Positions 24,580 through 31,945 of a stretch of 36,177 nt of DNA are shown here, one piece after another. Position 1 is the first letter of the stretch; every line of letters begins with the position of its first letter. A model generated the notes under the pieces. The model was not told the DNA's origin. It was given only the letters and a program-made list of their open reading frames with translations, and did no database searches. A program made the translations under genes and the position numbers. This DNA is from Bernardetia sp. (GTDB lineage: Bacteria > Bacteroidota > Bacteroidia > Cytophagales > Bernardetiaceae). The DNA lies in assembly GCA_020630575.1 (NCBI GenBank), contig JAHDBD010000037.1, positions 1-36,177 on the forward strand, in the 5' to 3' direction.

Positions 24580-24729
24580 CCTTTAATATTCCTTATTATT
24601 TCCAAAAATGCCGTTGAGATTATCGAAGGCAATCAAATAATAATCAAAGACAAAAAAATAGCAATCAGTAGAAAAAATACGCAAGAAATTATTAATGAAG
24701 TAACTCAGAATAGATTTTTGAAAAAATAA
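24580..24729 (+). pseudogene. C-terminal remnant of a LytTR DNA-binding domain
   Basis: A 49-codon open frame, ending at TAA 24727-24729, reads KNAVEIIEGNQIIIKDKKIA, then ISRKNTQEIINEV and NRFLKK. The order of an [IV]xxIEGNxIxIxDKxIxISR segment and a closing helix matches the end of LytTR domains of response regulators, as recalled from the family. There is no start and several stops lie upstream in all frames, so the gene has been cut down. The rest of 24210-24787 shows nothing coding. Confidence 0.5.
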
Positions 24730-24787
24730 AAATAAGCAAACTATTGGCTTTCAAATACACTAAAAGCGAATCAAGATATATTAAAAT

Positions 24788-25330
24788 TTATTGAATTATT
24801 TTTCCGATACTTAACTCTTGGTCATTAGGTATTTTGTACTCTTTACATTTTTGCTTTATACTTTCGTATTCTTGAATAGAAATATCTATCCAATTTTGTG
24901 TTCCCAATAAATCATTAAAATAACGTTTGTCTATATTTTTCAAGAAAAATGCTTTTACTTCAAAATAAGAGCCATAGAGTGTATCTTGAGTAATTGTATC
25001 TATAGTTTGGGTTTGTATAAACTGTTTTTCAAAATAGTGCATATAAATTGTATCCTTGCAAAAGATAATATGTTTAGGCTCTTGGTCTTTTTTACCCTTC
25101 CATTCTATTTCATCTTCTTTTAGATTTACTTGGTACTTAAAACTATGTGTTTTGCCATAATTATGTTTTGTAAGCAAACCTATATGAGTAGTTTCTTTAT
25201 CTGTCTTCTCTACTTCTAAGTATTTCCTGTTGTCTAAGGTTGTACTTTCTACTTTTATGCTTTCTTCAGAACGCTGCTCACAACTTACCAAAAATATAGC
25301 AACCATTATAAAAACTATACTACTTTTCAT
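24788..25330 (-). CDS. Putative lipoprotein
   Basis: I take ATG 25330 as the start, 13 codons inside the longest frame, because it opens directly into a lipoprotein signal (MKSSIVFIMVAIFLVSC). Cys17 would be acylated after cleavage, giving a 180-residue protein. The mature part is hydrophilic with alternating strands and no recognised family. It has its own spacer on both sides, so it is probably monocistronic. Confidence 0.6.
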   Translation of the reverse strand: MKSSIVFIMVAIFLVSCEQRSEESIKVESTTLDNRKYLEVEKTDKETTHIGLLTKHNYGKTHSFKYQVNLKEDEIEWKGKKDQEPKHIIFCKDTIYMHYFEKQFIQTQTIDTITQDTLYGSYFEVKAFFLKNIDKRYFNDLLGTQNWIDISIQEYESIKQKCKEYKIPNDQELSIGKIIQ

Positions 25331-25380
25331 TTTCAGAAATTTATTTTTGCCATTAAACTCAAAATACAAATTTAATCAAA

Positions 25381-25421
25381 AATAGCCTTAGAATTACTTT
25401 TTGTAATACTAAACGCTATTT
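25381..25421. terminator. Hairpin of the AGCCTTAGAATTAC family
   Basis: AATAGCCTTAGAATTAC, five T, then GTAATACTAAACGCTATT. The stem is imperfect. It lies between the FG-GAP gene and the lipoprotein gene. It is one of five relatives in 25-36 kb. Confidence 0.55.
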
Positions 25422-25553
25422 TGATAGAATGAATGTAGTTTTTGAAATATAAAACCACAGCTAAAAGCCAACTACATATTTTAATTTAGATTGGTAAGCT
25501 AAAGCAAGGATTAAATTTAAGACGTAATTATTTATACCATTTGATGGTAATAC

Positions 25554-26669
25554 TTATTCTTTTTTTGTTCTATAATACAAATTCCAAGTTCCAGAATTTG
25601 ATTCTACAATATCTGGAAGTCCATCATTATTTACATCTCCTATTTCAATATTGTAAGTGTCTTCTTTTAAATCTTCTCTCAAACCAATTTCTATAAATGT
25701 TCCATTTTTCTGTCCTAAATAAACATAGTTTCGTTCTTCTGAATTTCCCTCCACAATATCCAAATATCCATCTTGGTTCAAATCAGCTACTTTAATTGAT
25801 GAAGTCAAATGTTCAGGTGTAAAATCAAAAACTCTATTAAAACTTAACTCTTTATCACCAAAATAAATACTATTTTTCAAACCTAAATTTCCTGTTACAA
25901 TATCCAAAAAGCCATCTTTATCAAAATCACCAATATCAATAGAACGAGTTTCCTCTTCAGTAGTACCAAACTCTATTATTTTTGCAAAATTCTGTTTCCC
26001 ATCATTTAGGAAAATTTTATTTTTTGACCCTCTCTCAGCAGTAATAATATCCCAAAATCCGTCTTTGTTTATATCAACTATTTTTGTTTGGATGGTTTGG
26101 TCAGATGAATCACCAAACGTTATTATTTTTGCAAAATTCCCTTTTCCATCATTAAGGCAAATTTCGTTTTCAGATTTTCTATTTGATAGAATTAGATCAA
26201 AATCTCCGTCCTTGTCAATATCCACTACTTCAAGGTTTCTTGAGGGAGATATTGAACCAAATGTGGCTTCTTTATCAAAATTTTGATTCGCTGAACCAAA
26301 ATATATTTTATTGGCAACATTATCATTGGCAACAGCAATATCCATAAATCCATCATTGTTGAAATCAGCACTTTTTACAGAATAAGAAGCATCAAGAAAT
26401 CTTCCAATAGGTTGAGCTACTTTAAACCCACCACGTCCGTCATTGTAGTAAATATAGTTTTGTTCTGCCCAGTGTCTTCCATTGGCTACAAGTGCATCTA
26501 AATCTCCATCCTTGTCAATATCAAACAAAGTTATTGAAGCTGTTCGCTGTGATTGTGTACCGATTGAAAAAAATCTGTCACCATTAAAAAATGAGACATC
26601 TTGAGCAAGTCCGTTGAATGAGATTGTCAAAAAAGCAAGCACTAGTATATGGATTGATTTATTTTTCAT
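25554..26669 (-). CDS. Secreted FG-GAP/VCBS repeat protein (seven-bladed propeller)
   Basis: ATG 26669 opens a signal peptide (MKNKSIHILVLAFLTISFNG, then LAQ); the upstream 17 codons of the longest frame do not. The 371-residue product has seven D-x-[DN]-x-DG calcium loops spaced at about 47 residues: DIDKDGDLD, DFNNDGFMD, DIDKDGDFD, DINKDGFWD, DFDKDGFLD, DLNQDGYLD and DVNNDGLPD. Each is followed by a strand such as NKIYFG or NSIYFG. This predicts a complete integrin-alpha-like seven-bladed beta-propeller. There are no other domains and no C-terminal sorting signal. Such proteins bind ligands or surfaces; the ligand is unknown. A good promoter (26769-26802) lies 100 nt upstream. Confidence 0.85.
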   Translation of the reverse strand: MKNKSIHILVLAFLTISFNGLAQDVSFFNGDRFFSIGTQSQRTASITLFDIDKDGDLDALVANGRHWAEQNYIYYNDGRGGFKVAQPIGRFLDASYSVKSADFNNDGFMDIAVANDNVANKIYFGSANQNFDKEATFGSISPSRNLEVVDIDKDGDFDLILSNRKSENEICLNDGKGNFAKIITFGDSSDQTIQTKIVDINKDGFWDIITAERGSKNKIFLNDGKQNFAKIIEFGTTEEETRSIDIGDFDKDGFLDIVTGNLGLKNSIYFGDKELSFNRVFDFTPEHLTSSIKVADLNQDGYLDIVEGNSEERNYVYLGQKNGTFIEIGLREDLKEDTYNIEIGDVNNDGLPDIVESNSGTWNLYYRTKKE

Positions 26670-26768
26670 AATTGTAAATAACAGTTTTAGATTTGGAGAT
26701 GTGTCTAAATTCAAATTCATAAAACTTACAGTAAAATAGAAGAGTAATAAAGGTTTAGATTAGTATCA

Positions 26769-26802
26769 CAAATGTAATTATTTTTATATGTTATTCCACA
26801 AA
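26769..26802 (-). promoter_or_regulatory. Promoter of the FG-GAP gene
   Basis: Minus-strand TTTG (26799-26802) is followed after 22 nt by TACATTTG (26769-26776), matching the Bacteroidota TTTG/TAnnTTTG pattern. Confidence 0.55.
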
Positions 26803-26822
26803 AAAGAGTATTCTGTAAAAAA

Positions 26823-26860
26823 ATAGCCTTAGAATTGCTAAATAGTAATTCTAAGGCTAT
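26823..26860. terminator. Hairpin of the AGCCTTAGAATTAC family
   Basis: ATAGCCTTAGAATTGCT pairs with AGTAATTCTAAGGCTAT (26844-26860), 15 of 17 or better. It lies upstream of the FG-GAP promoter and downstream of the HAD gene. Confidence 0.65.
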
Positions 26861-26898
26861 GTTGATAGAAAAGTAATTTGTTCTTAATAGAATAATTG

Positions 26899-27002
26899 GT
26901 TGTCTGACAATTTTTGTGATTATGGAGGTATTTATTGCAAATTCTTTTTTTTTGCCGTTGTCGGTATCTCACCAACAACCTCCATAAAAATTGTCAAACA
27001 AC
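26899..27002. repeat. Large imperfect palindrome with GTTGTCGGT/ACCAACAAC core
   Basis: GTTGTCTGACAATTTTT (26899-26915) and TTATGGAGG (26920-26928) pair with CCTCCATAAAAATTGTC (26979-26995) and ACAAC. The loop contains GCCGTTGTCGGT ... ACCAACAAC, related to the palindromes at 1094, 4762 and 12972. It lies directly downstream of the HAD gene on the minus strand. Confidence 0.55.
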
Positions 27003-27016
27003 TAAATAATTTTGCA

Positions 27017-27814
27017 TTATTTATAACTGACTAAAATATCAGATATCTTTTGTAAATTTGGAGCTACTATTTCAGTTTCAGGTGCTAATGGAAATAATTG
27101 CTGCCCAGGTCTGCTAATAAAAGCAGCTCTCCATCCAGCCCATAATGCTCCTGCTACATCCCAACCATGAGCAGCAATTAACATTGCTTCGTTAGACTTA
27201 ATACCCATTTTTCTAGCTCCCCATTCATAGGTATCTCTAAAAGGTTTAAATTTTCCAACATCTTCGACACTCAATCGCTCATCGAAATATTCTGTTAGAC
27301 CTGCACTTTCAAATTGTTTTTTGACTCCTGCATTAGACGAGTTTGTGAATGATACTAATTTATAACCATCTTTTTTGAGTTGTGCTAACGCTTCTTTTAC
27401 TTCAGGATGAGCAGGTAAACCTCTTAAAGCATTAACAATAACTTCTCTGGCTTCACTTTCTGAAATAGTAATATTGTTATTTGCCCCCACCATTTGCAGA
27501 GCAGCTGCACCAATATTTCCAAAATGTTCATATTGTCCACTAGCTGTAGTTACCAAAGAATATTGCAACATTGTAGTAAACCACAGGGAGAGTAAATCTT
27601 GTCTTCCATTTAAGGCTTCTCCAACCTGTTTTTTCATTTGTGTAAGATCTAATAGAGTTTCATTTACATCAAAAAACAATACTTTAGGTCTTAATAATTG
27701 TTTTGGTTTCATAGTTTTTGTATTTGTTATGCCGTGAACAGTAGATGGTAAAACAAGTCCTGATATACCCATTAATCCTACATTTTTTATAAAATTTCTT
27801 CTTGAGTTGCTCAT
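27017..27814 (-). CDS. Exported haloacid-dehalogenase-type HAD hydrolase
   Basis: A 265-residue protein. The N-terminus is a twin-arginine signal (MSNSRRNFIKNVGLMGISGL), so the folded enzyme is probably exported through Tat. The catalytic domain carries the HAD motifs of the type II L-2-haloacid dehalogenase subgroup: FFDVNETLLD (nucleophile Asp49), SFTNSS (about 155-160), KFKP (Lys190) and AAHGWDVAGA (Asp219). The DVNETLLD variant and the WDVAGALWAG segment are typical of that subgroup. Its substrate is not deducible. The gene follows the DoxX-like gene with only 2 nt between, so the two form an operon. Confidence 0.85.
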   Translation of the reverse strand: MSNSRRNFIKNVGLMGISGLVLPSTVHGITNTKTMKPKQLLRPKVLFFDVNETLLDLTQMKKQVGEALNGRQDLLSLWFTTMLQYSLVTTASGQYEHFGNIGAAALQMVGANNNITISESEAREVIVNALRGLPAHPEVKEALAQLKKDGYKLVSFTNSSNAGVKKQFESAGLTEYFDERLSVEDVGKFKPFRDTYEWGARKMGIKSNEAMLIAAHGWDVAGALWAGWRAAFISRPGQQLFPLAPETEIVAPNLQKISDILVSYK

Positions 27815-27816
27815 TT

Positions 27817-28269
27817 TTATTCAGTTAAATGTACAGTTTTTATTTTTTTATTAAAAATCATCAAATTGAGGGCAGAGGAGATGACAATACCAAGAGCAAT
27901 GAATACAAGTAGCCATTTTGGCTCCACTCTCAAAGCAAACTCTGCGATTAACGCCCCTACCATTGTAAGTAGTCCAAGTGTATGAGCAAAGATTCCAAAT
28001 ACATAGTAATTTATACGATGACTTAAAAATTCTTTATCCTGAAAGAAAGTATAAATGGCAGTAATTAAATAAGATATAAAAACAACCAAAATTAATACTC
28101 CAGTAAAGATTCTAAAAAATGTTGGGTCAATTCCCAAAGGTTTAGCCATTTCAATAAATGCTTTAACCGAAATTTCCCACCCTGTTAGTTTTGAAATAGC
28201 AAATCGGCTAAGTATAAGACCACTTAACAAACTAGAAATAGCAATGTATATTTTACTTGATTTTTTCAT
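27817..28269 (-). CDS. DoxX-like four-helix membrane protein
   Basis: A 150-residue protein with hydrophobic segments at about 9-27, 53-74, 87-108 and 118-138. The spacing, small size and N-terminal SRFAISKLTGWE segment fit the DoxX/DoxD superfamily of redox-associated membrane proteins, though this is a weak match. It is directly upstream of the HAD gene and about 60 bp downstream of the AhpD-like gene, with a hairpin in that gap. Confidence 0.6.
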   Translation of the reverse strand: MKKSSKIYIAISSLLSGLILSRFAISKLTGWEISVKAFIEMAKPLGIDPTFFRIFTGVLILVVFISYLITAIYTFFQDKEFLSHRINYYVFGIFAHTLGLLTMVGALIAEFALRVEPKWLLVFIALGIVISSALNLMIFNKKIKTVHLTE

Positions 28270-28284
28270 GAATTGAATAGAATT

Positions 28285-28320
28285 AAAAAAAGATGTTGAA
28301 AATTATTCTCAACATCTTTT
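28285..28320 (-). terminator. Terminator or attenuator between the AhpD-like and DoxX-like genes
   Basis: On the minus strand AAAAGATGTTGAG and CAACATCTTTTTTT form a stem with a T-tail. It would reduce expression of the DoxX-HAD pair relative to the AhpD-like gene if they share a promoter. Confidence 0.7.
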
Positions 28321-28331
28321 ATGGTTATTGA

Positions 28332-28901
28332 TTATTTTTTTTTCCAAGAAAATGCTTCAAAGCCTTTATCTAAAGGTGTTTCAGCAATATGATTTGTATA
28401 ATTACTGATTACTTTTTGAGACAGACCAAGAATAATTTCTAATAATTGTCTTTGATTAAATCCTGCACTATAAAATGCTTGAACGTCATCTTTTGATACA
28501 TTTCCTCTATTTTTTACCATAGATAATGTCATTGTTCTCAATGCTTCCAATCTTGGAGTAGGAAGTTCAGTTTCGTTTCGCAATGCTTCGCTTATTGCAT
28601 CATCTACTTTCATTGCTTTAGCAATGGCTGTATGTGCAGGCACACAATAATGACATCCATGTTCTACATTGATAGTTTGCCATACTACAGTAAGTTCATC
28701 GTTATTGAAAGACGAGTTTGCAAATAACTCATGAATATTTTGATAGGCTTCTAATAAACCAGGTGCTCCTGCTAACACTCCATGTAAATTTGGAACATAA
28801 CCATAAGCTTTGGTAGAGTTTTCAAGTAATACTTTACTATTATCTGGTGCTGTTTCGATAGTGTGAATCTGTAATGTTTCACCTGTTTGAGTAGTGCTCA
28901 T
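28332..28901 (-). CDS. Carboxymuconolactone decarboxylase/AhpD-like protein
   Basis: A 189-residue alpha-helical protein with the family signature E80-H-x-C83-H-Y-C86-x3-H90 (EHGCHYCVPAH). It is the redox-active CxxC plus proton-relay His of AhpD-type alkylhydroperoxidases. Residues around 30-45 (STKAYGYVPNLHGVLAGAPG) and the C-terminal helix are also typical. It probably acts in the cytoplasm on peroxides or a related electrophile. An inverted repeat recognised by the adjacent TetR gene product lies 30 nt before its ATG, so induction by a small molecule is likely. Confidence 0.88.
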   Translation of the reverse strand: MSTTQTGETLQIHTIETAPDNSKVLLENSTKAYGYVPNLHGVLAGAPGLLEAYQNIHELFANSSFNNDELTVVWQTINVEHGCHYCVPAHTAIAKAMKVDDAISEALRNETELPTPRLEALRTMTLSMVKNRGNVSKDDVQAFYSAGFNQRQLLEIILGLSQKVISNYTNHIAETPLDKGFEAFSWKKK

Positions 28902-28930
28902 AATTTTAAATTAGATGTTATAGTTTATAT

Positions 28931-28950
28931 AACTAACCAATCGGTTAGTT
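28931..28950. promoter_or_regulatory. TetR operator, site 1
   Basis: AACTAACC-AATC-GGTTAGTT is a perfect 8-bp inverted repeat with a 4-nt spacer, 30 bp upstream of the AhpD-like ATG. It shares its core and spacer with site 2 (29556-29571). Confidence 0.75.
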
Positions 28951-28967
28951 TAATATTAAAAAAAATG

Positions 28968-29531
28968 TTATACGTTTTTGAAAATATTTTCGATGTAGTT
29001 TTTTAGTTGTAATTCATTGAATACTCGTGTTGCTGATGACAAACCAAACATTGAGATAAGCAAATAATCTGCTTGTTGCTCAACAGTATTGTTATCTTTT
29101 GTCTTATCTTGCTTTAAAACTTCAGCAAATACAGTTCTTACATGTTCTGTAAAGCTGAATAAAGCTGTTTTGATTTGCTCGTCTGCATCTTGTCCAATTT
29201 CATTAGCAGTATTGGTTATTAAACAACCTTTTCCACATTCATTTTCCTTTGAAAACGCTATAAAATCGTAGAAATATTCCTTTAAGCTATCAGTGCCTTT
29301 ACTAGAAGTTTTTAGCTTATTGATAAGCTCATTTAACTTCTCTTTGTAGCATTTTATGCTTTCCAAAAAAACTCCATTCTTACTACCAAAACTTGAATAA
29401 ATAGAAAATTTATTAATTCCCATTTCCTTTTCAAGCATTTGCATAGAAGTAGTTTCATAACCGTTGCGCCAGAATAAATTCATGGCTTTTTCGATTACAT
29501 CCTGTTCGTTATATTTCTTTATTCGTGGCAT
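28968..29531 (-). CDS. TetR-family transcriptional repressor
   Basis: A 187-residue protein. The N-terminal HTH reads IEKAMNLFWRNGYETTSMQM, then LEKEMGINKFSIYSSFGSKN, the TetR pattern with the Tyr-x-x-Phe-x-x-K helix. The C-terminal ligand domain has Cys residues (NECGKGCLITNTANEIGQD) typical of the subgroup often found beside oxidoreductases and electrophile-detoxification genes. It lies upstream of the AhpD-like gene on the same strand with a 66-bp gap holding operator 1. Operator 2 overlaps its own promoter, so it should repress itself and the AhpD/DoxX/HAD genes. Confidence 0.9.
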   Translation of the reverse strand: MPRIKKYNEQDVIEKAMNLFWRNGYETTSMQMLEKEMGINKFSIYSSFGSKNGVFLESIKCYKEKLNELINKLKTSSKGTDSLKEYFYDFIAFSKENECGKGCLITNTANEIGQDADEQIKTALFSFTEHVRTVFAEVLKQDKTKDNNTVEQQADYLLISMFGLSSATRVFNELQLKNYIENIFKNV

Positions 29532-29550
29532 TTTTTATTTTGTTATACGA

Positions 29551-29571
29551 CAAAACTAAACAATCGTTTAG
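29551..29571 (-). promoter_or_regulatory. TetR operator site 2 overlapping a -7 box
   Basis: CTAAAC-AATC-GTTTAG (29556-29571) has the same AATC spacer as site 1. The minus-strand box TAGTTTTG (29551-29558) overlaps it, 20 bp before the TetR ATG, which fits direct autorepression. Confidence 0.7.
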
Positions 29572-29660
29572 ATATAATAAATAATTTAACAAATTTTCTA
29601 CAAATTATTTTTTTTTATCCTACTCAGAGGTTATTTTTGATAAAAATATACAGTTTTTAT

Positions 29661-30722
29661 TTATAACTTTTCATTCTTTGATAGAACTTCAATAATTTCT
29701 TTTACAGTATGACGAGCTGTTTTGCCAACACCATAAATTGTCGCAGAAGCAAATCCTGTCCAATTTCCATAGCCAATAAGCCATAAATTAGGTTCTTTGA
29801 CCGAACGAGTGTTTTTTGTTTCTATCCTTTTGTCTTCAATAATATCTAAAGATTCTAAGTGTTTTAAGTTAGACCTAAAACCTGTACACCAAATCACAAC
29901 ATCAAACTCTTCTTTTGTTCCGTCTTCCCAAATGACTCCATTTTCATAAAATTTTTTGAAAGGTCGGACAGCATTCAATACATTTCTATCTCGTGCTTCT
30001 CTAACACTTTCAATCATAACAATATTAGACAAAGAAACACTAAAACCTTCAGTATATTTTTCATCTGATTTTCCTAAAAACTTTTGTGTTGCTTCATTAA
30101 AAAGATAACGACCATCAATATTATCAGGAAGAAATTGAGGTTTTTTTAAAGTAACCCATTTTGTATTTGCAACTTTAGATACTTCAGCTAAAATTTGCGC
30201 TCCCGAATTCCCTCCTCCAACAATAAGAACATTCTTATTTTGTAAATCATCTGAATTTTTATAATTGACAGAATGGATTTGCTCTCCCGAAAAAATATTT
30301 TCATTTGGATATTTTGAAATAAATGGATTGCCAGCTGTGCCTGTTGCACTTACTAATGTCTTGGAATGAAAAACACCTTTATTTGTTTCTACTTTGAAAA
30401 GGTCATTTTCTTTTATCACTTGCAAAACTTCTGTTTGTCTTTGTATAGTAAAATCATAACGTTTTTCATAAGCAGATAAGTAACTTATAAACTCAGCTTT
30501 GGTAGGATATTCTTCGTTGCTTTTAGGCATTGCCCAACCTGATAAAGAACTATATTCTGAAGGTGAAAATAGTTTTAAACTATCCCAAGTCTGTAACCAA
30601 GAACCTCCTATTTGTTCTTGATTGTCCAAAATCAAATAGTTTAATTTACTTCTTCTTAAAAAATAGGCTATAGACAATCCTGCTTGTCCACCTCCAATTA
30701 TTAGTACATCATATATTTTCAT
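29661..30722 (-). CDS. Flavin-containing monooxygenase (CzcO/ArsO-like FAD-NADPH oxidoreductase)
   Basis: From ATG 30722 (MKIYDVLIIGGGQAGLSIAY) the protein is 353 residues; the longer frame adds 17 residues with no flavoprotein character. The first Rossmann site is GGGQAG (FAD). FSGEQIHSVNY matches the FxGxxxHxxxY/F signature of flavin monooxygenases and Baeyer-Villiger enzymes. The second Rossmann site is VLIVGGGNSGAQI (NADPH), followed by WCTGF and the C-terminal WLIGYGNWTGFASATIYGVG, resembling ArsO-type proteins. No arsenic genes are nearby, so a substrate cannot be named. It lies upstream of the TetR gene in the same direction with a 130-bp gap, possibly part of the same stress response. 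Confidence 0.85.
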   Translation of the reverse strand: MKIYDVLIIGGGQAGLSIAYFLRRSKLNYLILDNQEQIGGSWLQTWDSLKLFSPSEYSSLSGWAMPKSNEEYPTKAEFISYLSAYEKRYDFTIQRQTEVLQVIKENDLFKVETNKGVFHSKTLVSATGTAGNPFISKYPNENIFSGEQIHSVNYKNSDDLQNKNVLIVGGGNSGAQILAEVSKVANTKWVTLKKPQFLPDNIDGRYLFNEATQKFLGKSDEKYTEGFSVSLSNIVMIESVREARDRNVLNAVRPFKKFYENGVIWEDGTKEEFDVVIWCTGFRSNLKHLESLDIIEDKRIETKNTRSVKEPNLWLIGYGNWTGFASATIYGVGKTARHTVKEIIEVLSKNEKL

Positions 30723-30773
30723 CTCACTAAGGTACAAAAAAAATAGCCAGAAGTTCCTAGAGATAAAAAACAA

Positions 30774-31020
30774 AAAGTATGAAGTTAAAGTACATCAATA
30801 AGTTTTTAATGGCACACTAATCAAAAGAAGTTTATACACACTTAAACTTTATAAAGCTACATTTTTTATAAAAAACCCTTTTATAATTTTCATTATAAAT
30901 TCTTTTTTGTACATTTAAAACTTACAAATAGATTATTGAATTTGTGAGAGTACTTTTTTTTCACATATTAAATAAAAAACATTCTTAGTATTATATTTTT
31001 TCACATAACTAATCACCATC
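30774..31020. promoter_or_regulatory. Divergent spacer between monooxygenase and exported-protein genes
   Basis: 247 bp, strongly AT-rich. It must hold promoters for both directions. TTTG at about 30940 upstream of the plus-strand gene could be a -33 element, but no confident -7 box is seen. Confidence 0.3.
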
Positions 31021-31704
31021 ATGAAAAAAAATTTTTTATTTGCTATTATCTTTATTCTAGGAGCTAGTACTTTTGTCAAAGCACAGAGTGTTACAGTTAA
31101 AGCCCATGATAGATTTAGTCTTTCGTATACTCTAAGTGAAAAAGCTGGTAATAAAAATTATAGTGATGTGCAAGGTAGTCCTTATACAACTACAGAATTT
31201 CAAGAAGCTACTTGCTCAGAAATAGATGAAGTAATATTTGTGCGTTATGATGCCTATAAACAGATTCTTCTGTTTAAAGATCAAAATGGGAATTTGAAAG
31301 CTATGAGTCCACTAAGTAAATATCGTATTGATTTGACAGGTAAAGATTATTCTTATGTTGTGGCAAACTTTCCTGAAGATGGATTAGGTTATGGATTATT
31401 ACTATGGGAAAATAGTAATGGTATGCGTTTAATAAAAAAACAAGTTATTAAGTACAATGAAGGTCAAGAGAGTGATGGAAGTTACACAGCAGCTATTCCA
31501 GCTTCATTTGGAAATGTAATTGAAACATTTTTTATTCAATTGAAGGAAAATGGTCCTATATTAGAAGTACCTTCTCAAAAAAAGAAAGCTTTTAAACTTT
31601 TAGGTACTGATTTTGAAAATAATGCAAAGAAAAATAAACTCAATATAAAAGATGAAGAAGAGCTTATAAAATTGCTTAAACTAACCTTTGGCAACCCAAA
31701 ATAA
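31021..31704 (+). CDS. Exported protein of unknown function
   Basis: A 227-residue protein with a signal peptide (MKKNFLFAIIFILGASTFVK, AQ). The mature protein has alternating strands (EVIFVRYDAYKQILLFKDQN) and a helical, Lys/Leu-rich C-terminus (about 195-225). No known family is recognised. It probably resides in the periplasm. It is alone on this strand and is followed by a family hairpin terminator. Confidence 0.6.
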   Translation: MKKNFLFAIIFILGASTFVKAQSVTVKAHDRFSLSYTLSEKAGNKNYSDVQGSPYTTTEFQEATCSEIDEVIFVRYDAYKQILLFKDQNGNLKAMSPLSKYRIDLTGKDYSYVVANFPEDGLGYGLLLWENSNGMRLIKKQVIKYNEGQESDGSYTAAIPASFGNVIETFFIQLKENGPILEVPSQKKKAFKLLGTDFENNAKKNKLNIKDEEELIKLLKLTFGNPK

Positions 31705-31776
31705 GTTGAATCAACCTCATTTTAAAATTGAAGATAGTTGTAGGAGACAAGCCATTTTTTTTCAATTCAATCTAAA

Positions 31777-31935
31777 AAAAATAGCCTTAGAATTACAAAG
31801 AGTAATTGTAAGGCTATTTTATGAAAGAAAATAAAAGTGCTGATTTGTAAAACAAAAAAATACTTACCTCATCTCCCTTCAGAAACAGACAAGAGCTTAT
31901 AAAAATAACTAAGAAAAAAAGCAAGTAAGAGGATA
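31777..31935. repeat. Intergenic repeat unit A (hairpin plus 110-bp tail)
   Basis: The terminator hairpin AATAGCCTTAGAATTAC ... GTAATTGTAAGGCTATTTT (31780-31820) is followed by a tail reading GAAAATAAAAGTGCTGATTTG, then ACTTACCTCATC and AGCTTATAAAAAT. The tail recurs at about 33560-33715, 35450-35600 and 36020-36090. Confidence 0.6.
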
Positions 31936-31945
31936 AATTGGGCAG

